Below, piece by piece: positions 41,167-52,758 of a stretch of 64,000 bases of DNA. Origin of the DNA: Ricinus communis (taxonomy: Eukaryota; Streptophyta; Magnoliopsida; Malpighiales; Euphorbiaceae); NCBI RefSeq assembly GCF_019578655.1, contig NC_063260.1:30032888-30096887 (forward strand). Reading direction: 5' to 3'. The first letter of the stretch is position 1; the number at the start of each line of letters is the position of its first letter. Made by a program: the position numbers and the translations under genes. Under the pieces are notes generated by a model. That model did not search any database and had not been told where the DNA came from. It worked only from the letters and a program-made list of their open reading frames with translations.

Positions 41167-41905
41167 CTATTTTTGCAGCGGTCGCAGCTGCTCGATGGCC
41201 GACCTCCCTCCGCCGATCAAGTCGCGATGCGTGGAGTAGGCTTTGTTATCGGTGGTCTCTGGAATCTCGTTCATCGAGTTCCTTCTTGTTTCCTTACGCT
41301 GAATCGAGGCTATTATGGCTTCGATTGATGGCAGTTGAGGAGCGAGCAGGATCTGCGATCGCAAGCCCTCGAAGCTTGAATCCAGACCCCTCAGGTATGT
41401 GTAAATGAGATCTTGTTCCGTTCTCCTCTGTAGTTCTTCCAAATCGTTTGATGGTGGGAGGTAGTTTTGTAACTCCTCCCACCTGGTTAGAATTTCTGTT
41501 GAATACTCGGTTGAGCTTTTGGTCCCTTGAGCAATCTGGGACAGTTCTTGCTTTAATTTGAATATATGTGCAAAGTTGTTTTGGTGGCCATAGAGAGTCT
41601 TTATTTTTTCCCATATTGCTCTTGATGTCTCCATAAGGATACATAACTAAGCTATTTTGCTGTCCATTGCGTTGGTGAGCATGGACATGACCAAATGGTC
41701 AGATGATTGCCACTCTTCTAGTTTTTCTAATTCTTCTTCTGTTGGTGCTTCTGGAATTGCTGGTTTTGGCTTTTGTTTGCTGCCTGTGATGAATCCAATT
41801 TTTTTCTGGCACTGAGGGCGATAAAAATGAATTTTGACCACTCGAAATAGTTGTGACTCCCTGCAGCACAATATTGGTGATTTTAGTGGTTTCATTGTGA
41901 GCCAT
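41167..41905 (-). pseudogene. copia gag, disrupted
   Basis: The capsid-like region includes KLEEWQSSDHLVMSML and the downstream stretch TSRAIWEKIKTLYG typical of copia gag. A frameshift occurs near 41850, close to the start, and an in-frame TAG at 41647-41649 interrupts it. No CCHC zinc knuckle was recognised between gag and protease. That linker is instead rich in Pro, Gly and Ala, with locally high GC (about 40790-41330). Confidence 0.85.
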
Positions 41906-41970
41906 TGTTTTGAGTGTTGAACTGTGATTTTTTTTTTTTGTGGCTTGGTAGGTGATGACTGGCTAAACCA

Positions 41971-41982
41971 GCTCTGATACCA
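41971..41982 (-). other. Primer-binding site (initiator tRNA-Met type)
   Basis: The minus strand reads TGGTATCAGAGC immediately after the end of the right LTR. This matches the 3' end of plant initiator tRNA-Met, the usual copia primer. Confidence 0.93.
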
Positions 41983-42257
41983 TGAAGAAGTTTGTATAAA
42001 CTTGTATTGATAAAACAGTGATGAGTATATTACAATTCTGAGTTTATTTACAACTGATGAAGAATTTATATTGATGCTTGTATATGTCCAACGGCTATTT
42101 TTCTGAGAGGGGAAAGGTAGAAATGACCTTTCCTGCTTTGCAGGAAAGGTTGCTCCCTTTCACCCTTGGTCAGTGATGAGAAGCCTGCACAAGCAATCCA
42201 GCTTGTGCAGTCTCTGAGACCATGCCTTCCATGTCCTTCTTTCTGTTTTCTTTAACA
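41983..42257 (-). repeat. 5' LTR of copia element
   Basis: This is a 275-bp LTR with TG and CA ends. It contains a palindromic segment TTTCCTGCTTTGCAGGAAA (from about 42128) that is missing from the left LTR. Confidence 0.93.
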
Positions 42258-45200
42258 CCTACCATCTCCCAAGAACAGCTTGGTGGTTTAAAGTTGGGAC
42301 GTCATCTGCAACGGTCTTAGATTTGAGCCAATAGGAAGGAAAGTGGGATTCCTGGGGATGATTGCAGTAAATCCTCATTGTACTAGATCGTCAGCAAAAC
42401 TTTTTTAAAAAAAAATCTGAACCATCAGAAAAAGAAAAAGACAAAAAATATGTGGGATAAATATTGTCATGTTAATAATTAGATCCTCCCAATCAATTGT
42501 ATTGCAGGCATCAATGTCGCCATAAACAAATTTGACACCGCAACTGCAAGTTCAGATCAGATTGTATTCAACACTCAAAAACTGGTCTAGCCTAGCAATT
42601 TTATGTGCCTCGTATCCTATATAAGATGAAACACTTGAATATTGCAACATCCAAAGCCTATTTTAATACAGACTGGCCAGGCGATACTCATCAGATTTAT
42701 TAGCACTATGGATTTATTTGGTATAAATACTAAAATTATGAATTTCATTCCGTCCGTCGTTCAGATTTGTCATTGGAACGAAATATTTATGTATCGAAGT
42801 ATTTTGACATCCCGTTTCAGACTGTTACAGATTATATATACAATTTAATCTTAAATCATTAAAATACAACACTATAAAATTATTACTAATAATCTAATTA
42901 TATAGCACATTGGAAAGCAACAAGTATACATATATCAAACTTTTCATTATTATAGAATTATAATAATGAAATCTCTTTCTATTGCACAATTTACTAAACT
43001 CTAATATTTTATCTTATAAAGTAAAACTATGAAAATTAAATTACATAAATTTTAAGTTGTTATTATTAAATAATATTAGATTAGATCATAAAAAATTATG
43101 AATTAGTGCAAAGAAAATATGGTTAAACTGTAGAGTGCAAGATGATGTGATAGATAAAAATAAAGAGATGATTATTTGAAGTTTTAGATTTTAATTCGTT
43201 TTTATTGATAGAATGAAAAGATATTTTATTATATTAGGATTAAGTGTTACTAAACTGCTTAACCCAATTCAATGATATATTTTTTTTATAAAGTTGCTTC
43301 ATTTTGATGTATCTCTTTAATCTCGACGGAATAACAATTTCAGTCCAATCTTAGTCATTCCAATCTGAGATGCCAAAATTTTGATTGATATGAACAAAAA
43401 ATGTTTTATTTTGTTTTTCTTAATAAAATAAGATATCTCGACCATTTCAAGTGGAACGAAATGGAATCAATAACTTGGATAAATATTATATTTTAATAGA
43501 ACTTGTTTGGTATAAATACTTTATTTTCTACAAAGTATATTTTCTCTTCAAAAATTCTTTCTCAAGAATTATAAATTAAAAGTATTTAGTATATAATCAT
43601 AGAAATTTTATTATTTTGTCATATATTTAAATGAGAATATATTGATCCTTTGAATTATACTTAACTAAAAAAATTTCTACTTACCTAAAACCTTTAAGTT
43701 ACCTCCTTTATAGTAAAAGAAATTGAGTTGTGTACTTTCGAAAATTCTTTTATATTATTATTATTATGCAATCCAAGTAAATTAAAGTCTTTACTTTCTA
43801 GAAAGGGTTACTTTCTCTTCTTACTTACCACATACCAAACGATTCTTAAAAAGCTTGCTTGAACACAACAAATTCAAAGGAAAGAAGCACAATATCCGAA
43901 CTTATCATTAATGGGCCGCTAAAGAGGATGATGAAAGTGTGAAGCAGGAAATATAATTTGAGATGAAGGCCCAGTTACCCACATTACCTCTTTACACCAA
44001 ATACAGGAAAACATAAACTTTTTCCTTCTAGATACTCCAAACTTGCACCAATTTCATGAAAAGAGAGAAAGATACCCTTAGCTGAAAAGCCAATTCGGTT
44101 AGATTTGGTCGTTGGCATTTCTGAATCTAAAATCACCACGTCAGTTTTCAGTATCAGACTCAAAACCAAACCAAGCTTCTATAATTCAAATGAGGCTAGT
44201 AAGTTGTATTTGGAAGATCTGAACTTGAGCTGACGATAGCCAGATCTCAAAATCAGACCCATGACCAAACCATGCCTCCATAATTGAATTAGCACCAACA
44301 ATCTACAAAATTCCAGGAGGGATGATGTAAACAGTAGGGAAAACCAGCATCTGGATTAGCATAGCAACCCTAATTTAGAGAATGATTGGACCCTCAGTAT
44401 AGGAAATATATGGCCATTTGAGGAGAGGGATAACGTCTTCTCTACTCTCATAGATAGCTAGTTATAAACATCAAGATTTTGTACAGGGATAATACCTTAC
44501 TAATTATCATGCTACTTTAGATTCTGTATCTCTATAATGCGTGCCATGCAAATAATTTCCTAGCATATTTGTATCCAGATTGCACCATTTGACCCCTGCA
44601 CTGAACCTTTCTCGTATCACTAATGTTCGAAAAAGAAAAAAAAAGGTGTAGCAATCTGGCTAAGCCACATAGTAAAATCCTAGGAAAGTAAGCATCTCAT
44701 AGAAAATTATGCATTCATGGCACACCAAAGTAGCTTATGGAAGGGGCAGAATCAGATTACATATCATTTATTTAAATTTTAAATACAGTAAATTCATCTC
44801 CAAATAAAGTAGAAGCATAGGCTGCTTTCACAAATGAAGATGGATAGCATAAAATTACCTTAAAAGCAGACGCTTGCAGCATCAAAAAATGATTGGAAAA
44901 CAGACAAATGAGAAGGACTAGAATCCACTATTGTTCCTTGCTGATTACACTTAACAAAGAAAGTCTGAGAAGGATCTTCAAAGAAATATCAGAGAATAGC
45001 TAGCAGCAATAGACTAGCAGCAGCAGACAAAGATCATAATTATGGCAAATATACATGTTTAAGGATAGGCTGATATGCAGAGATGAAACTAAATCTGCAC
45101 AGCGAAAGCTCACACTGCTATGTTCCAAATGTTATCTAAAAATAAGAAAGATGCACAAAATTGAGATTGCATCCAATTGAACAAGAATTTCACATCTGCA

Positions 45201-45770
45201 TTTACATAAGTCAAGAATGATCAATCAAAGTGATGCAAATTGCAGGATTATCCTGACATGGAAGAATGGGCATCGTATGATGCATTAATAGAGCTCTGAA
45301 TCCAAAAGTACATTAACGCAACATTAAAATATTGGACCATTAAGCAGTGGGCACTAAAGTTGTTACCTTGTAAGTATAGATGAACTAATTCAACAATGGG
45401 AAGAAAGAATAGATTAATTCTTAACTAATTAAAGAATAGATTAATTCTTAACTAATTGGAAAAGAGCCTCAGAAATAGGTTTCTGCACTAGGCAGACAAA
45501 ATATACACAAGAAAATATGACAAGCTAAAAACAATGTCAGCATTTGACAAAATAAAATTTGATAATGGGAAACAAGGTAGATACATCATTTGCAGCTTAT
45601 GCCCGTAAACAGAAAATGCAAATTTGCTACCATGCTCTACACTAGCAACATTCAAGTACAAACCTACAACAAAACAGAACATGTAAAAATGTAATACATT
45701 CATTCAAATTATAGAATCTAAGATTATAAAAGTAACACGTTATAACAAATCCACCAAAATAAAGAAAATT
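42258..45770. other. Intergenic stretch right of the copia element
   Basis: No gene is supported. 42600-43850 is highly AT-rich. Around 44100-44290 there is a weak local duplication (ACCAAACCAAGCTTCTATAATT and ACCAAACCATGCCTCCATAATT, 20-base cores). A 26-base tandem repeat is at 45405-45457. The part near 44900-45770 may be the 3' untranslated region of the 2H-phosphoesterase-like gene. Confidence 0.45.
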
Positions 45771-46322
45771 TCATCCTTCTACACAGTTACCAAGCACAAA
45801 TGAGAATAATTCACGAACAGGTGAAAACTCCACCAGCCCAATATCCATAGCATACCCACTAACAGGTAACTTCAAATCTCTCAAGACACAAAATGCCTCT
45901 CCAATTCTTGCCCTTGGCACATCTTGAGCAACAGCACAATAAGGAATCCAAGAATCAGGTTTGTACTCTTCACTAATCTCAATCCCTTCCTTCTTCAATG
46001 CATCACATAACTGAGATTGAAATTGAAGAAGTGAAAGTGAAGGTGTAGGTGCTAAAAAGAGGACATTATTGTCATTTGGAAGGCCCCCAATTGCAGATAG
46101 AGATAAAGGTAAAGGTTCTTGCTTTGAAGCAAAAGTCTTGACAATTGATTCAAGCTTTGTGGGTTCAACAAAAGAGCTTGAATAAAGAGTTATGTGAGGT
46201 CTAGACTCGATTTCAATGAGTTGGGTACTAATTTGTCGTCGAGCTAAAACATTCCATGCTTTCAAGACTTGATTTTCAAGAGCTGGATCGAAATAGAGCT
46301 CAATTGCAAAGCCTTGTGACAT
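45771..46322 (-). CDS. 2H-phosphoesterase-like protein (RNA ligase/CPDase family)
   Basis: A single-exon frame of 183 residues starts MSQGFAIELYFDPALE. It belongs to the LigT/cyclic nucleotide phosphodiesterase fold group, in which two H-x-T/S motifs form the active site. The first motif is present (RPHITLYSS, H43 and T45). At the second site the protein reads SWIPYCAVAQ, so His and Thr are replaced by Y128 and A130. From memory the plant clade often reads this way, which would make it a clade trait instead of a local mutation. With only one half of the active site it may bind a ligand without cutting it, or use other residues. No signal peptide or membrane segment is seen, so a cytosolic or nuclear place is likely. 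Arabidopsis At5g40190 is the probable counterpart. Confidence 0.88.
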   Translation of the reverse strand: MSQGFAIELYFDPALENQVLKAWNVLARRQISTQLIEIESRPHITLYSSSFVEPTKLESIVKTFASKQEPLPLSLSAIGGLPNDNNVLFLAPTPSLSLLQFQSQLCDALKKEGIEISEEYKPDSWIPYCAVAQDVPRARIGEAFCVLRDLKLPVSGYAMDIGLVEFSPVRELFSFVLGNCVEG

Positions 46323-46644
46323 TGATTAATATGTGAAATTAACACTAACCCTAACGAGAAAATACAAGTTTAACAATACCCAGTTGAGATCAGAGGCTAA
46401 AAAGGGTAAAGAACTTGAAGAATGTGAATAAAGATGGGAGATTGAAGTTCAAGTTACCCAGAAAGAAAAAAAAAAAAAAGAAAAGCAATAAAACCCTAGA
46501 AATTCTGAATTGGAATCAGCATAAAATGGGTGAGATTGATAGTAATAAAAGTTACGAATAAGTTTGAGAAAATGTGAAATATAAATTAAAAGAGAGAGAG
46601 CAAAGAGCATGTGAAATGGTGCGTGGGTCGAATTTTACGGGTTC

Positions 46645-46675
<31 letters not shown>

Positions 46676-47888
46676 CAGCGAGAATAACAAAAGAGAGAAA
46701 TATCCACAAAAAAGAAAAGTGCTTTTTAACGGGAAAGAAGCCAATAAATAAGGACTAAAAACCAATTTGTTCAAATAATCATAAATGAGGATATTTTTAT
46801 ATAATTATTTCGTTCTAAAGTTATTTTAGTTTTTAATAAATAAATCACATTTATTTCTGGATGTATAAATCAAATTACATCTAATTCTATCAATTGAAAG
46901 TTTTAACTCATTTAAAGATTTACAATTAATCATAAAATAATATTATCTGTTGGAGGTTTGGGTTTATATATAACTATATTTGTTTTACTAATATATTAGT
47001 TTGGTGATTATGCATGACACGTGAAGATGCACAAAGCATTTTATTTTTTATTATTCCAATTTAATCATATTATCTTTGTTATTATCAATTTATCATAAAA
47101 TAAATAATAATAGGTAACTCAATAATTACTTAAAGTTTTATATTTAAAATAAAATAAAATAAAAATAATAGAAATATACAAATGATAAAAGAAATGGATA
47201 TGAATATTTATAATTATCATATATGTATGTGACAAATCCTCATTTAGCATGTAAATGAATGCTGTCATATCAATAAAGAAATATTATTTTTTTATATTTA
47301 TAAATAATTTTATATTGATAAAGTATGTGTCCGAAATTGTTGGGCATCCAAAAAAATAAATTTTAAATTTTAATTTAATATATTAGTTTTTTATAAATTG
47401 TTCTTTTAGAAAAAAATATTAAAATTTAAATAATTTTAAAAACTTAAAAAATAAAATAAAATAGAAATTATAAGTAATATTTACGAGGATGAATAACTAG
47501 TTTGCAGTGACAGTTAAGGAGAAAAAAATGATTTTTGAATTTTCAATAGTCAAGCTATTGGGTTGAGAATCATCAGGATGAAATTGATTATGTTTGATGA
47601 AAATCCTAACAAGCCCTTGAAGTAATTAGTTTTCTAGTAGCTTTAATCTTCTCAACTGTTTTAGAACTTCATTGATTTATTATTTTCTCTCTTTTTTTCA
47701 ATATCAAAAGAATTCATTGTCAACAAACAAAGGAATGAATGCACACACCAAATTTCATATACAGAGTAAGGAACCAATGCCAATACAACCATTAAAGAAC
47801 TTCATATTTAAACAAAGAAAATGGTGAAGTTTATTGGTCTAGCTATATTTTGCCTCACCAACATGTAATCTAATTGAGTTTTTAGAAA
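46323..47888. other. Spacer between 2H protein gene and alpha-dioxygenase gene
   Basis: The left part is the 2H gene's leader and promoter on the minus strand, including a GA microsatellite. The right part is AT-rich and should include the alpha-dioxygenase 3' untranslated region. No further gene is seen. Confidence 0.55.
46650..46675. repeat. GA microsatellite
   Basis: About 13 GA dinucleotides in a row lie 330 bases before the 2H protein start codon. GA/CT tracts are common in plant promoters and leaders and can bind BPC factors. Function here is inference. Confidence 0.9.
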
Positions 47889-50800
47889 TCACTTTGGAAG
47901 ACGAAGATAAAGAGGAATGGGATTATGAGCATTAGGAGGTGAGTCCCAAACAGAGAAAGCACTCGTAGAATTCATCCATTTTTTTGTCATTTCTGGGTAG
48001 TGACGGTCAATCACATCTTTTAAGCTCTCTGTAGTATTCACCCATTCAAATCCCTTCTTTGTGTATGTATTTTCATTGAAATTGCTTGTAAAGAATCTGT
48101 CAGCTTCTAGCCTCCTGTACAATCAAATAAGAAATTATAACGAGGAATATGACAAATATAAAGAAAAATATAATACAATTAAATAACACAATTTACCTAG
48201 TTGCCATAAGGAGGAATATGACAAAAGCAGTCTCACTAATGGCAAACCCAGTGATCTTCTTCTCAGACATGAGACCCACCAAAAGATCAAGTTCCTCAAC
48301 TTCATTATCATATACCTCTCTAAGAACTTCAATTGCTTCTTTATCGTCAGTCAGATCTTCCCATTTGGATATAGGGATTAACAAAAGAGACCTGCGGAAA
48401 TCATTGTACCTCGCAACTTTCCTCTCCCTATCCCTATAAACTGCATTAATCATTGACAAAAACATAATCAAACTTCATATCTCATATATGGTAATAAATC
48501 ACTTAAACAATATCAATGACAATGAGTTTGACAAATCACCTTCAAGAGCTGCTAGATCCACATGATCAATCCTCTCACTTCCGTCAATGTTTTGAGGTAT
48601 AACATCTCTGAGCCACATTGGGTAGTTCCATAGCTCTAAAGCTCCACAAGCTTGGTGACCCATTGAGACCATTTGTGCAGTGAATCCAATTTTTGGCAGT
48701 TCTTTTTCTCCTTTTAGGCCTATAAGGTCTTGCATAGGAATCCTGTATATGCACAATTAAAAGATTAGAAAAGTTCAAATTATATCTCTAATACCCAAAA
48801 GAAAAAAAATAGTAGAGTGATGAATTAAAGCTATACACTTTAAGTAGCGGTGGAGATTTGTTGATACCGGGTTTTACTGAAACGTCTCTAAGAATAAGAT
48901 TATCAGGTAGAAGCGAATGCATTCTATAAACGCTAACAAATTCCTCGGTCAATGAATATGGAACACCGTGATTCTCAGGTTTCTTTGTACCTACAAGACC
49001 TCCCAGGACTGCTCCTCCGACATGCCCAAATGCGTCCTTAAATTTCTTTCCCAATATTCCATACCTGAAAAAATTTAAAAACATGATGCAAAAATTAACA
49101 TAAGGCCAGTAATATATATAATGATTGAGCACATATTTCTTAGTATAGAGTATAAGAAGTTTAATTTCTGAAATCTCATCATCTTAAAGAAATTTTAATG
49201 TATTGATTAACTCAATTTTTTTTACCAAGTATGTTACATAATGTAAAAATAAAAGTGAATTTACCAGTTTGCACGCATTCCTCCTAACAATGTATCAGTT
49301 TTCAAAAGTTCTACAGTCCAATCAATGGTGTGAACTTTTGCAATTACGGCAGCAGTCACTAATCTTGCATGTCTATATAATTCTTCATCATCTAAATCTG
49401 GATATTCCTTCTGAAAACATCACAAAATAAAATAAATTAGCCAAAGAATTTACAATAGTAATATAAAAGAACCAGGTAATAATGGAGTCATCTATAAGGA
49501 TGCGAAATCAAAACCAGCCAAAGTATATACCTTGAGAGCATCGCACACTGCATTATGCTCCTTAATAAAGAGGGCCTGCAGAGTGGAGACACCAATCCAA
49601 CTATTGCGAACATCTCCAGAAATAGCAATATCGTTTTGGTCATGGAGGAGAAGTCCATCTTCTGATATTTTCAATTTTCCATCGCTAAATGTTCTCACTT
49701 TATGCAGCCACTCGGAGTTGCTGCCATATATAGCACTTCCATCCCTTCAAAATTCACATGCAGATGCACATTAATTACTAATCTTAATTGCATAGTATAG
49801 GCCTAATCTATGTTATGTCACTCACTGGAAGTCAATTAGATATATTAAGTTTTAATCCTTGAGAGGCATTCGTATATAGAACTGATGATTACCATTAATA
49901 AGAAATATAAGCACATTTTATTATATATGTAGGACGGGCGTTCTTAGTTCTTACCACCAAGGAGTGCGAATGTTCAGAGCACCAGTCTTGATGTCGTAGA
50001 AGCCAGTGGGAACTTCCTTTGTCTGGTAGAACTTGAAAGAATTAAGGGGGCACTGACTTGCTACTTCCTTTGGAGCAGTCAGCTCAATCTATATATATAC
50101 ATGCATATATAAAAAGAAAAGAATACATAAAAATTAACATTCGAGTAAATATACATATATAAAATATCAATTTGGAGGTGGTCTTTTCCTTAGAATAAAA
50201 GTCAGTTATACTTTGTAAAGGCCTTGTATATGAAAATCTATATTTGTTTAGAAATTATCATAATATTTTATCTTTTTTCCAAATAAGCAAGCATGACGCC
50301 ACCACCTGCAATATTTTTCACGTTTGATATTTGTTCATATATATATATTTTTCATGTCCATACTTTTAAATCTCCATGCTAGAAATGGGCATAAACTGCA
50401 AAATAAATGTGTGTGTGTGTGTATATATATATATCATGTATGGTATTACCTGGTTGGTATCCTCCAAGTGATCAATCCAATCATGGATCATAAACTGAAT
50501 CCAAGAAGCAGCTATCATGTTGAACTGCTTTCCTGTGTCTATGAGTTTTCTCCTTGCTAGTAGTTTTGTAGCAACCACCATCGGATCCGGCTTCTTCAAC
50601 TACATTATATACACATCCTTAGAAAGCAAATATATTTATTTAATAGCAAACTGAAAAGACAAATGTAAACCTTATTTTTTTGATCAACAGGGAGCACATT
50701 CCTGCCGAAGAAACTTCCTTGGCTGCCAGCAACTTCATTAAAAGGATCATTATATTTTCCATCATCTGTCCTGTAAGGATAATCCACCGGATTAAAGCGA

Positions 50801-51169
50801 ACGCCGACTGGAGTTTTACCAACGTTGAATAGGTTATACTCCTGGTTAAGATGCCGGCGTAAAGCAAGGTACGCCATACCTAAAAACACAGGTAACCTAT
50901 GCCATATCCCCAGCTTATCAATGGAGTGCACGATCTGCATGCATGAACAATACAAGAGAAAAGAAATTAAACATACTATGTACATATATTTTTGCATGGT
51001 ACGTAGTAAAGGTAAACTTAAAGGTAAAGTTTATGATTTTAATTACAAGGAAAATAAAAGTGTCTAGGATAGTCATCCTAGCAACAACTGCATGAAAATC
51101 TTCATGAATGAAACCACGCAAATGAGAAGTTATGAAAGACTTGAAAGGCGACATCAGTAAAGAAAGCAT
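47889..51169 (-). CDS. DOX1: Alpha-dioxygenase (fatty acid 2-hydroperoxide forming)
   Basis: This haem enzyme adds oxygen to the alpha carbon of fatty acids, giving 2-hydroperoxides in oxylipin defence signalling. Ten exons, in order: 51047-51169, 50671-50934, 50450-50599, 49955-50088, 49531-49744, 49265-49410, 48837-49064, 48540-48742, 48197-48440 and 47889-48114, giving 643 residues, the family length. Key residues seen: distal haem His168 in QFMIHDWIDH, catalytic Tyr390 and proximal His393 in SVYRMHSLLPD. Other strongly conserved blocks are NPFNEVAGSQGSFFGRN, WWDGSAIYGSN, KEHNAVCDALK and DHVDLAALE. The start MLSLLMSP aligns with the N-terminus of tobacco PIOX as I recall it. Exon 7 has two overlapping GT donors, and only the second keeps frame. 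A TATA box lies 76 bases upstream. A dead relative is at 22.7-24.1 kb. Confidence 0.96.
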
Positions 51170-51244
51170 TATTTTTGTTTTCTTTTTTAGAAACTCTGCT
51201 GTTTTGTTTTTCTTTTTCTATGGAAAGAACATAAAACTTATGCC

Positions 51245-51252
51245 TATTTATA
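51245..51252 (-). promoter_or_regulatory. TATA box of alpha-dioxygenase gene
   Basis: The minus strand reads CGCTCTATAAATAGGC, 76 bases before the start codon. Short TTGAC and TGACG cores occur further upstream (for example 51673-51677 and 51744-51748). These would suit a pathogen-induced gene but are too short to be decisive. Confidence 0.65.
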
Positions 51253-52758
51253 GAGCGAGAGTTAATGATAAATAACAATCAAATCAAACTAATTAATCAC
51301 AAGAAAAAAGAATGATGTTTTGAAGACAAGTGGAGCCTATAACAAATAGCAAATTGCAGTTAGCATTTTGACATTGTAGATAAAAGAGGTGATGTTTAAA
51401 TTAGATAAAGCTGGCAATGGAAGAATAATCAAATTGGGTATATACAGTACAACAAGAACTTTTCACAAAAACCAGAGCAGCCTATGAAGAACAATCAATA
51501 ATGACTGGACTACTGGACAAAGCGCCACTGGTACGTACGTATACTAGTCTCCACAGGATATACTTCTTAATTTTAATACCAAAAAGGATTACTTTGACTA
51601 GTCTTTCATTTAAAATATGGTTCGACTTAAATAAAAACTTCATTGTAACGTAATCTTTATCCATTTAAAATCCGTCAATGTATTTATGCCAACGTGCGTG
51701 GAAACAAAAGAGGCAGGCTACGTGTTGGAACTAAAATTGAAAACGTCAAAGCTTCAAAAGAAATCTTGGTTGATTCTTTCCAATCCAGTCATCTGGAATG
51801 TTTTTTGTTACACAAAAAATGCTTTTATTTTTAATGGTGAATGGATGTCTGATTTGAAGAGGAGAGGGCAGGATAATAAGCATTTGGAGCTTTGGTTTTG
51901 ATGTCATCCATAAAAATTAAATTAATTATACGATGATATATTATATTAATTAAAAATTAATTAATAATATATAATATTAAATATTAACTAAATTTAAGTC
52001 TATTTAATTTATTTTCTAATTTTTTTTTATTGCTGTGAGAGCTACTGTTTAAATTGTTGCGTCTTTCAAGCAGCTTCTTCTTTTCTGGTCTTTTTATTTA
52101 TTTATTAATTTTTACTTTTTATTTATAAATGATGCTACAATTCAAAATTTGGATGTCAAAATGACACAAATTAAAGTTTAGTATTCAGAATAAAATAAAA
52201 TAAAAGTTTGGTCACCGTCTAGACAATTAACTTCGGCTCCAATTTTGTTTCGTAACATGCAAACTTTGAGACATTTGATTTTGATCGGGGAAATTGCATA
52301 TTTGCCCCCTGCAACTTTATTATTTTTGCAATTCTACCGTTACAAAAGAACCTAATGCTAATAAAAATAGAAGTGGAGGAGCAAAACATGTATTTTCCCT
52401 TTTGATTGCTTTGCTGCCATTTGGGATGATATGCAGAATTTATGTCGGGTCTCACCCTTAAACGTCATAAAATCCAAATATGACCCAATAAATTATAGTG
52501 GCCTTGTTTCAAAACTAAGCCCATTAGAGTCCCAGTCCAGTATCCAAACTCTCAAGGCCCAAAAAATCGTGACCTCCTTCAACCTCCATCTCCAATTCTT
52601 CCATTACAATATACCAGAATCAAGAATAGCTTTAAGTATCAACAGAAACTAAAACCCTAAAACCCGAAATCACAAAGAGAGCATTTTATTTCACCAACAT
52701 AACAGCTGCAACGATAAAAACAGCAACAGCAGCAAAAGAAAAAAAAATAAAAACAGAA
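51253..52758. other. Shared upstream region of alpha-dioxygenase and DEG9
   Basis: The two genes diverge from this 1.5-kb stretch. I see no coding exon. The DEG9 leader (about 52640-52758) has AAACCCTAAAACCC words and a CAGCAACAGCAGC tract. No DEG9 TATA box was recognised. Confidence 0.55.

Larger units (their letters stand above)
37322..42257 (-). mobile_element. Ty1/copia LTR retrotransposon, complete ends, defective coding
   Basis: The element is 4936 bp and runs leftward. It has two LTRs, a primer-binding site next to the right LTR, a polypurine tract next to the left LTR, and gag, protease, integrase, reverse transcriptase and RNase H pieces in copia order. Flanks CCTAG and CCTAC differ by one base, fitting a 5-bp target duplication. 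By eye the LTRs differ by only five substitutions plus two indels, suggesting a fairly recent insertion. In contrast, the coding region has several in-frame stops and frameshifts. It lies between the TBL and 2H-phosphoesterase genes. Confidence 0.95.

Noticed and set aside
41104..41328. Plus-strand frame across the GC-rich gag linker
   Set aside because: It is antisense to the copia gag-protease linker and reflects local base composition.
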